From Cytophagales bacterium (GTDB taxonomy: Bacteria; Bacteroidota; Bacteroidia; Cytophagales; Cyclobacteriaceae), in contig JANYHI010000046.1 in assembly GCA_025359125.1 (NCBI GenBank), forward strand, positions 62,001 to 126,000: a stretch of 64,000 nucleotides of DNA, in the 5' to 3' direction. The position numbers were made by a program, and so were the translations under genes. This document shows positions 6,364 to 12,563 of the stretch, piece by piece. Numbering within the stretch: the stretch's first letter is position 1; each line of letters begins with the position of its first letter. Below the pieces are notes generated by a model that was given only the letters and a program-made list of their open reading frames with translations, did not search any database and had not been told where the DNA came from.

Positions 6364-9300
6364 ATGGCCGACTACAGCAAAGAAGAGATTAAGAACATTG
6401 AGCAGAAGTGGAGGGAAGAGTGGGAGAAGAGAGACGTTTATAAAGTCTCGAATGATTCTGCCAAACCAAAATATTATGTGTTGGATATGTTTCCGTATCC
6501 CTCTGGGGCGGGCTTGCATGTGGGCCATCCGCTTGGGTATATCGCGTCTGATATTGTAGCACGCTTTAAACGCATTAAAGGTTTTAATGTACTGCATCCA
6601 ATGGGCTTTGATGCATTCGGCTTGCCTGCAGAACAATATGCATTGGAACATGGAATACACCCCGCTGTTTCTACAGCCGATAACATCAAGAATTTTAAAA
6701 GACAATTAGGCAATATTGGTTTTAGTTATGACTGGAGCCGTGAGGTGCAAACGTGCGACCCAACTTATTATCGCTGGACGCAGTGGATATTCTTACAAAT
6801 TTTTGACAGCTGGTTTAATCGCAAAAAAGAAAAAGCAGAGCGCATTGCAGAGTTGATAAAAATTTTTGAAGCGGAGGGAAATAAGAATCATCCGATCACA
6901 AATGTAAAATTCCACATTTCACATTTTACTTCTGAAAATTGGAAAGCATTTGATGAAAAAACACAGCAAGAGATTTTGATGCAATACCGCTTGGCGTACT
7001 TGGCTAATACTGATGTGAATTGGTGCGAAGCATTAGGCACTGTGTTAGCGAATGATGAAGTGATTAATGGCTTAAGCTATCGCGGAGGATTTCCGGTGGT
7101 GAAAAAGCAAATGCGCCAATGGAGCTTGCGTATAACAGAATATGCAGAGCGCTTGCTGAAGGGGTTGGAGGAGATCGACTTTAGCGATTCGATGAAGGAA
7201 ATACAACGCAATTGGATTGGAAAAAGTGTGGGGGCGATAATTGAGTTTGGCATTTCCTCCCCCTCTCTTTTGGAGAGGGGTGAGGTCATTAAGGATCAAA
7301 TGCATCAGCATAAAAACCTCACCCCTAGCCCCTCTCCACAGGAGAGGGGAACGGCCTCGAACCAAGTACATGCTCAGGATTTTGTTTTTACAACAGATGC
7401 CTCCTCATGGCGTGCATTAAAAGATAATGCACGTGCGAATAGAAAAAATCCTACTGTAGCCGAAGAGAAATTGTGGGAGGCCATTAGAAATGAAAAGCTT
7501 GGAGTAAAGTTTAGAAGGCAACATGCCATCAGTCGTTTTATTGCCGATTTTGTTTGTATTGAAAAAAAATTTGTAGTTGAAGTAGATGGAGCTATTCATG
7601 AAACGCAAAGAAAGGAAGATCATGATCGAACTCAGATAATAAACGGAGAGGGCTTTAAAGTTATCCGATTTACGAATGAGGAAGTGATTAACTCACTCTC
7701 TATAGTATTGGATAAAATTAATAGCGAGCTCACTTCCCCCTCTCTTTTGGAGAGGGGGGTAGGGGGTGAGGTCATTACCGTGTTCACCACCCGCCCTGAT
7801 ACCATTTTCGGAGTCGACTTTATAGTATTGGCACCTGAGCATGAATTGGTAAAGAAGATTACAACTACTGCGCAACAGCCAGACATAGATAACTATTTAA
7901 AGTATGTAGAGAGCCGTTCGGAAGTAGACCGCATGGCAGAGGTGAAAAAAATTACCGGAGCATTTACTGGAGCTTATGCTGTAAATCCTTTTAGCGGAAA
8001 ACAAATGCCGATTTGGATTAGCGAATATGTTTTGGTAGGATATGGAACCGGAGCGATCATGGGGGTGCCATGTGGCGATGAGCGCGATCATAAATTTGCA
8101 AAGCATTTTAATTTGCCGATTACAAATATCATTGGCTCGCATTACAATGGCGAAGAGGCGAATGCAACGAAAGATGCCGTGTTAGAAAATTCAGATTTTT
8201 TGAATGGCGTTCTTATGCGCGAAGCAGGAAACATTGTAATAAAAAAATTAGAAGAAAAGGGTATTGGACAGCGGCAAGTAAATTACAAAATGCGCGATGC
8301 GGGTTGGAGCCGCCAACGTTATTGGGGAGAACCCTTTCCGGTTGTATTTAAAAACGATATGCCCTATGCTATGAAAGAGAGTGAGCTTCCTTTGGAGTTG
8401 CCACCTTCTAATAATTTTAAACCATCGGGAAATGGCGAAGGGCCGCTCGCTAACTTAACCGAGTGGATTAATTTTGCTCCCAACGTAAGGCGCGATAGCA
8501 ACACCATGCCTACGCATGCCGGGGCAGCCTGGTATTTTTTGCGCTACATGGATCCAAAAAATACAAACGCTTTCGCGGATAAGAAGGCGTTGGACTATTG
8601 GGGACAAGTAGATGTGTATGTGGGTGGATCGGAACATGCCGTGGCGCACTTGCTGTACTCACGCCTGTGGACGAAAATTTTACATGACTTAGGTTATTTA
8701 AATTTTGATGAACCATTTAAGAAGTTGATTAATCAGGGGAAGATTACGGGAGAATCTAAATTCATTCACAGGTTGCCCTTAGCATACACTGGTGGCATAG
8801 CATCAACAAATCAAAAAATACCTGAAGTTTTTATTTCAAAATCTATTCTTGATAAATTTCAAAAGAATGAATTGACTAGTTCAGACTTCATGAACATTAA
8901 AGTGGACTTAATAAATCAATTCAATTATTTTTATTACAGTAAAGATAGTTCGGGCTTTCATTTACCTTCATTCGAATTAGCCGATCTTCATAATGCTCAT
9001 GCTCTGCATACCGATATCTCATTAGTAGAAAATGACGAGCTTGACATAGATAAATTCAGATTGCGGAAGCCAGATTATGAAAAAGCAATTTTACTTAGGG
9101 ATAAGGACAATAAATTTACCTGCAGTTCGGCCATTGAAAAAATGAGTAAGTCTTATTTTAATGTGGTTAACCCTGATTCTGTAATTGATAATTATGGTGC
9201 TGATACACTGCGCATGTACGAAATGTTTTTAGGTCCGTTGGAGGCATCTAAACCCTGGAGCACCCAAGGCATTGATGGGGTGTTCAAATTTTTAAGACGT

Positions 9301-9822
9301 GTTTGGAATTTAATTCACGACCAAGCAGGTAATCTTAAAATAGGCGATGCCGAGCCAACACGCGAAGAATTAAAAGTGCTTCATAAGACACTAAAAAAAG
9401 TAGAGCAAGACATGGAGAGTTTCTCATTCAACACTTCAGTCAGTGAGTTTATGATTTGCGTGAATGAACTAGGTTCACTAAAGTGCAACAAGCGCGCGAT
9501 TGTAGAGCCTTTGATAATTGCATTGTCGCCTTTTGCACCACACATTGCCGAAGAGTTGTGGGAGAAACTTGGTCACAAAGAAAGTATTTTGAATGCTACC
9601 TATCCGCAATACGATGATCAGTATCTAACGGAAAGCTCTTTCAAGTATCCTATTTCTATAAATGGCAAAGTGCGCGCGCAAATGAACTTTGCGTTAGATA
9701 TGCCGAAAGAAGATATTGAGAAAGTAGTTCTTGCATCTGAGCTGGTACAAAAATGGAGCGAGGGCAAGCCACCTAAAAAAATTATTGTGGTGCCCGGAAG
9801 AATTGTGAATGTAGTGCTCTAA
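6364..9822 (+). CDS. leuS: Leucyl-tRNA synthetase carrying an in-frame DUF559 nuclease insertion
   Basis: This is a class I synthetase that charges tRNA-Leu. HVGH is at residues 52-55 and KMSKS at 926-930. The CP1 editing domain has VFTTRPDT from residue 473, and the anticodon-binding domain and C-terminal ubiquitin-like end are present. ATG 6364 gives the normal start MADYSKEEI; an upstream TTG start would run through the promoter box. The protein is 1152 residues, against roughly 920-960 for relatives in this phylum. Most of the excess is residues 297-470, just before VFTTRPDT: repeat-encoded peptides (SPSLLERG, TPSPSPQERG, SPSLLERGVGGEV) surround a DUF559 domain at about 346-455. A second, smaller extension of about 50 residues precedes KMSKS (residues 800-880). 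The frame is intact throughout, so one polypeptide is expected; whether the insert is tolerated or removed is unknown. Confidence 0.93.
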   Translation: MADYSKEEIKNIEQKWREEWEKRDVYKVSNDSAKPKYYVLDMFPYPSGAGLHVGHPLGYIASDIVARFKRIKGFNVLHPMGFDAFGLPAEQYALEHGIHPAVSTADNIKNFKRQLGNIGFSYDWSREVQTCDPTYYRWTQWIFLQIFDSWFNRKKEKAERIAELIKIFEAEGNKNHPITNVKFHISHFTSENWKAFDEKTQQEILMQYRLAYLANTDVNWCEALGTVLANDEVINGLSYRGGFPVVKKQMRQWSLRITEYAERLLKGLEEIDFSDSMKEIQRNWIGKSVGAIIEFGISSPSLLERGEVIKDQMHQHKNLTPSPSPQERGTASNQVHAQDFVFTTDASSWRALKDNARANRKNPTVAEEKLWEAIRNEKLGVKFRRQHAISRFIADFVCIEKKFVVEVDGAIHETQRKEDHDRTQIINGEGFKVIRFTNEEVINSLSIVLDKINSELTSPSLLERGVGGEVITVFTTRPDTIFGVDFIVLAPEHELVKKITTTAQQPDIDNYLKYVESRSEVDRMAEVKKITGAFTGAYAVNPFSGKQMPIWISEYVLVGYGTGAIMGVPCGDERDHKFAKHFNLPITNIIGSHYNGEEANATKDAVLENSDFLNGVLMREAGNIVIKKLEEKGIGQRQVNYKMRDAGWSRQRYWGEPFPVVFKNDMPYAMKESELPLELPPSNNFKPSGNGEGPLANLTEWINFAPNVRRDSNTMPTHAGAAWYFLRYMDPKNTNAFADKKALDYWGQVDVYVGGSEHAVAHLLYSRLWTKILHDLGYLNFDEPFKKLINQGKITGESKFIHRLPLAYTGGIASTNQKIPEVFISKSILDKFQKNELTSSDFMNIKVDLINQFNYFYYSKDSSGFHLPSFELADLHNAHALHTDISLVENDELDIDKFRLRKPDYEKAILLRDKDNKFTCSSAIEKMSKSYFNVVNPDSVIDNYGADTLRMYEMFLGPLEASKPWSTQGIDGVFKFLRRVWNLIHDQAGNLKIGDAEPTREELKVLHKTLKKVEQDMESFSFNTSVSEFMICVNELGSLKCNKRAIVEPLIIALSPFAPHIAEELWEKLGHKESILNATYPQYDDQYLTESSFKYPISINGKVRAQMNFALDMPKEDIEKVVLASELVQKWSEGKPPKKIIVVPGRIVNVVL
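7259..7291 (+). repeat. Palindromic repeat inside leuS (copy R2)
   Basis: CCCCTCTC (7260-7267) and GAGAGGGG (7273-7280) form a hairpin, followed by TGAGGTCATTA. That 11-base tail is repeated exactly at 7767-7777 after copy R4, 486 bases (162 codons) downstream. It is read in frame as SPSLLERGEVI. Confidence 0.85.
7315..7773 (+). mobile_element. Putative repeat-flanked DUF559 nuclease unit inserted in leuS
   Basis: The unit is bounded by inverted copies of one repeat. The left end (R3, 7315-7349) reads AACCTCACCCCTAG then CCCCTCTCC-aca-GGAGAGGGG. The right end (R4, 7736-7773), read on the other strand, begins GACCTCACCCCCTA and continues into the same hairpin; the two ends agree at about 22 of 25 positions. 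Between them lie about 110 codons of a DUF559 domain (leuS residues 346-455). It has KLWEAIRNEKLGVKFRRQH, then D395 in IADF, E406 and D408 in VVEVDG, H412, and KVIRFTNEEV. These are the conserved acidic residues of this PD-(D/E)XK, Vsr-like family. The domain has no start or stop codon of its own and is read through in the leuS frame. Confidence 0.7.
7736..7777 (+). repeat. Palindromic repeat inside leuS (copy R4) with duplicated flank
   Basis: CCCCCTCTC (7736-7744) pairs with GAGAGGGGG (7750-7758), followed by GTAGGGGG and TGAGGTCATTA (7767-7777). It is a direct repeat of R2 and an inverted repeat of R3. The final ATTA runs into native LeuRS sequence (ITVFTTRPDT). Confidence 0.85.
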
Positions 9823-9872
9823 AGTTCAGAGTTAGTTTTAAGTTAAAGTTTAAGGTTTTAAGTTTTAAAAGT
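9821..9872 (+). repeat. Heptad (7-bp period) intergenic repeat, GAGTTTA-like
   Basis: After the leuS stop the sequence runs in 7-base steps of the type aagttca, gagttag, ttttaag, ttaaagt, ttaaggt, tttaagt. It fills the entire gap to the next gene. Similar heptads occur at 16168-16248 (same orientation) and 35645-35694 (opposite orientation). Confidence 0.6.
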
Positions 9873-10925
9873 TTGATAAAAGAATTAAAATCTGTGCTGG
9901 CTGCTTACGGAATTGATTCTGATAATTCAATAATTGAAACGATTTCCAGCGGCCTCATTAATCCAACTTGGAAAATAACATCTGGTAAAGATCAGTTTAT
10001 TCTTCAACAAATTAACACTGCTATTTTTCACAAGCCCGAAAAGCTTGCCATAAACATTCGGTTATTGGCTGATTATTCTGCGCAACATCATCCAGAATAT
10101 TTATTTGTTTCGCCACTTCAATCAACAGATGGAAGTGAAACAGTTACTTATCAGAATTTTGTTTACCGCCTTTTTCCATTTGTCAAAAATTCCCATACAA
10201 TCATATCAGTAGCAACCAGTTCGCAGGCGTATGAAGCGGCTTTTCAGTTTGGTAAATTCACGAGCGTGTTTTCAGAATTTAATGCGACTACCCTTCACTC
10301 AACCATTCCCGATTTTCATAATCTCTCGTTTCGTTTCCAACAATTTAAATATGCATTTCGAACTGGAAATCCTGCTAGGATAAAAGAATGTGCAACAGAA
10401 ATAAAACAGATTAATGATTACCTCTACTTGGTTGATTGGTATGAGCAAATAAAAACTGATTCGAAATTTAAACTACGAGTTACTCATCATGACACCAAAA
10501 TTAGCAACGTGCTTTTTGATTCTACTGATAAGGGCATTTGTGTAATTGATTTAGATACGGTAATGCCCGGCTACTTTGTTAGCGATGTAGGAGATATGCT
10601 GAGAACTTATCTATCGCCAACAACAGAAGAAGAAAAAGATTTCTCTAAAATTTATATTAGAAAAGAATTCTTTGAGGCAATAGTAGATGGTTACCTCACG
10701 GGAATGGACGGAAGATTGACAGAAGTAGAACGTGAAAGCATTTTTTTTGCTGGACTCTTTTTAATTTATATGCAGGCCATGCGATTTTTAACTGATTATT
10801 TATTGAATGATGTTTATTATGGCACTAGTTACGAGGGTCAGAATTTGATCAGAACACGCAATCAACTTTATCTCTTGAAAACGCTCTTAAAACAGGAGTC
10901 AGATTTGAAGCCATCCGTTTCCTAA
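9873..10925 (+). CDS. Phosphotransferase of the aminoglycoside/N-acetylhexosamine kinase fold
   Basis: The 350-residue protein has a protein-kinase-like fold. The N-lobe pattern is SGLINPTWKI and FILQQIN, the catalytic loop THHDTKISNVLFD has its base near D207, and the metal motif is VIDLDTVMPG (D226/D228). This combination matches the APH family, and the VIDLDTVMPG motif is typical of the N-acetylhexosamine 1-kinase (NahK)-like branch common in Bacteroidota. It probably phosphorylates a sugar or amino sugar in the cytoplasm. The frame has no nearby ATG; TTG 9873 is the best available start, giving MIKELKSVLAAYGI. The whole upstream gap is heptad repeat, so it may be cotranscribed with leuS. 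Confidence 0.8.
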   Translation: MIKELKSVLAAYGIDSDNSIIETISSGLINPTWKITSGKDQFILQQINTAIFHKPEKLAINIRLLADYSAQHHPEYLFVSPLQSTDGSETVTYQNFVYRLFPFVKNSHTIISVATSSQAYEAAFQFGKFTSVFSEFNATTLHSTIPDFHNLSFRFQQFKYAFRTGNPARIKECATEIKQINDYLYLVDWYEQIKTDSKFKLRVTHHDTKISNVLFDSTDKGICVIDLDTVMPGYFVSDVGDMLRTYLSPTTEEEKDFSKIYIRKEFFEAIVDGYLTGMDGRLTEVERESIFFAGLFLIYMQAMRFLTDYLLNDVYYGTSYEGQNLIRTRNQLYLLKTLLKQESDLKPSVS

Positions 10926-11048
10926 TGGGCTTTCTTCCCCACTTTTTTGTGGCAACAATAAGGTTAAATGCTAGTTTGAAATTAATGTCAGAAATAATTT
11001 TGAATTGCTCTAAAATCAAATTAGTTTCAAGAGACCAAACCTTCTACT

Positions 11049-11486
11049 ATGAATTTCTCAGACTTACTCGGCATCATGCGCACAGGTAAATCGACAGCTA
11101 AAAGTCATATGAAAAACCTGATTGAAATGGCGGCTGTGGATGGCAATTTTGATTCGATGGAATATGATTTATTAAAAGCCATTGCCAAGCGAAATAGCAT
11201 TTCCGAAGGGCAGCTGAAAGAAATCCGCAATAATCCCGGTTCCGTTACTTTTGAAGTCCCTAAAGATCCTAAAGAAAAGTTTAACCAACTCTATGACTTA
11301 GTGCATATGATGAGTATAGACAAATCTATTCATGTAGAAGAAATGAAGCTCTCTCACATCTTCGCCATCAAATTTGGATATAACCGCGATCGGGTAAAAG
11401 AATTGATTGATACTATTCAAGGTAACATCTCAAATGGCCAAACACCAGATGAAGCCATGCGCAGATCAGCACTTTTGCTGAGCTAG
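11049..11486 (+). CDS. TerB-like domain protein
   Basis: The 145-residue all-helical protein has the TerB signature of paired acidic helices: MKNLIEMAAVDGNFDSMEYDLLKAIAKRNSIS at about 21-52 and a repeat-like half YDLVHMMSIDKSIHVEEMKLSHIFAIKFGY at about 80-110. Each half carries the AxxDG / SxDxxI acidic metal-binding pattern. TerB-like proteins are cytoplasmic and are linked to stress sensing in tellurite-resistance systems, but stand-alone copies have no assigned role. No other ter genes are nearby. The gene faces the outer-membrane protein gene convergently with a 12-base gap. The 123-base region upstream shows no clear promoter box. Confidence 0.75.
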   Translation: MNFSDLLGIMRTGKSTAKSHMKNLIEMAAVDGNFDSMEYDLLKAIAKRNSISEGQLKEIRNNPGSVTFEVPKDPKEKFNQLYDLVHMMSIDKSIHVEEMKLSHIFAIKFGYNRDRVKELIDTIQGNISNGQTPDEAMRRSALLLS

Positions 11487-11498
11487 ACTACCCAACAA

Positions 11499-12440
11499 CT
11501 AACCTTTTGGCTTTTTATTTTTCGCTTTAGCGCGATCTGAATTTCCACCTCTGTTTTTAATGGAAGTTCGTTTTGTTTTAAATTTATTTTTGCTTTGAAT
11601 AATATAAGAGAGCCCGAAATCAACTGTTAAATAAATTTCTCTTCGTTGTCCTGGTAAATCAGGTGCTCCTGGGTTGCCATTAATATCGGCAGAGCCAGTC
11701 GGTTTTTTAAGTTCATTTAAATAGGATGTTTGTCGCGGATCGAAGATTCCAAAATTAACGCGTCCGTCAAAATTTATACTCCAGTTGTCATTCAAATCAA
11801 AATCAGATCGAAGACCTAGCCCTGCAAAAACCTGAAACGCATTAAATTTATCAGTAGAAACGTATTCTAAATTGTGCACTTCAGGAATGAAGACTCCATC
11901 ATAGGCAACTACATACCCTGGAGTGGTGGGAATTGAAACACCAGTAGGATACTTTACTTTCGATGCGGAATGCGAAATGATTTCTTTTCCGCTCAGTAGG
12001 TAATTAAAATTAAGTGCTGCTATACCGCTTAATCTAAAAAAAGCGAGGTCGTTGATGTGAATTTTTAAAGCAACGGGTAAACTGATATAGCTCATTTGAA
12101 TTTCGCGCGTTCCAATTTCACCATTAATCGTATTCTTGATGGTGTACTTTTGGCCTATCTGTAAATATTGGGGAGTAATCACAAATCCATGGCCAACCCT
12201 ATCATATCCATATGCGAATCCAATTGGTGTACCTCTAATGGTGAATTCGCCAAAGTAACGGGGATCTTTTTGCAACCCTTCGTCAATAGTAATAGGAGCG
12301 TTGAGACCCGCAAAGAAGCCAAACGACTCAATATTCTGGCCAAGTGAATTTGCCCACACTACAGTCAAAAAAGTAGCAATAACGATTCGCATCGTAAAAA
12401 TCAGTTTAGGCTTTTTGGATAGATAATTATTAAGAGACAT
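11499..12440 (-). CDS. Outer-membrane beta-barrel protein (PorT-like family)
   Basis: The 313-residue protein has a signal peptide ending near NSLGQ. Alternating hydrophobic strands with aromatic girdle residues follow (GFFAGLNAPI, FVITPQYLQIGQKYTI, ISLPVALKIHI, FFRLSGIAALNF, VFAGLGLRSDF, SINFDGRVNFGIF, LTVDFGLSYII). This is the small outer-membrane barrel type abundant in Bacteroidota. The last 35 residues are strongly basic and low in complexity (many Lys, Arg and Asn), unlike a normal barrel end, and may face the periplasm. ATG 12440 puts 16 residues before the hydrophobic core; an alternative ATG at 12392 gives a more conventional signal peptide. Function is unknown. Confidence 0.75.
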   Translation of the reverse strand: MSLNNYLSKKPKLIFTMRIVIATFLTVVWANSLGQNIESFGFFAGLNAPITIDEGLQKDPRYFGEFTIRGTPIGFAYGYDRVGHGFVITPQYLQIGQKYTIKNTINGEIGTREIQMSYISLPVALKIHINDLAFFRLSGIAALNFNYLLSGKEIISHSASKVKYPTGVSIPTTPGYVVAYDGVFIPEVHNLEYVSTDKFNAFQVFAGLGLRSDFDLNDNWSINFDGRVNFGIFDPRQTSYLNELKKPTGSADINGNPGAPDLPGQRREIYLTVDFGLSYIIQSKNKFKTKRTSIKNRGGNSDRAKAKNKKPKG

Positions 12441-12457
12441 TCATCTATCTCAACCAA

Positions 12458-12465
12458 CAAAACTA
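12458..12465 (-). promoter_or_regulatory. Candidate -7 promoter box for the outer-membrane barrel gene
   Basis: On the minus strand 12465-12458 reads TAGTTTTG, matching TAnnTTTG, 18 bases before ATG 12440. It is divergent from the box at 12511. Confidence 0.35.
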
Positions 12466-12510
12466 AGACAATTACTGAAAAGGGCATGGTCTTTTTATGC
12501 CTGATTACCT

Positions 12511-12518
12511 TATTTTTG
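12511..12518 (+). promoter_or_regulatory. Candidate -7 promoter box for the LtaS-like gene
   Basis: TATTTTTG fits TAnnTTTG and lies inside the longest possible open frame, upstream of ATG 12564. This supports 12564 rather than 12486 as the real start. Confidence 0.35.
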
Positions 12519-12563
12519 ATCTTAGATAGTAATGCCTGCAACATTACCCACATACTAACCGAT

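Noticed and set aside
6204-6392. 62-codon plus-strand frame upstream of leuS
   Set aside because: It overlaps the candidate structured RNA, the -7 box and the leuS start; its composition (repeated Trp, Ser and Arg without domain pattern) reflects the GC-rich RNA region.
7259-7777. Intein in leuS
   Set aside because: The insert lacks the splicing blocks: no Cys/Ser at the first position, no TxxH block B and no terminal His-Asn; its edges are palindromic repeats.
7072-7886. Minus-strand frames opposite the DUF559 insert in leuS
   Set aside because: They are shadows of the palindromic repeats and the leuS frame; none shows a DUF559 or transposase pattern on that strand.
10926-11048. Hairpin CCAC-TTTTTT-GTGG after the phosphotransferase
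   Set aside because: The stem is only 4 bp and is not followed by a T run, so it was not called a terminator.
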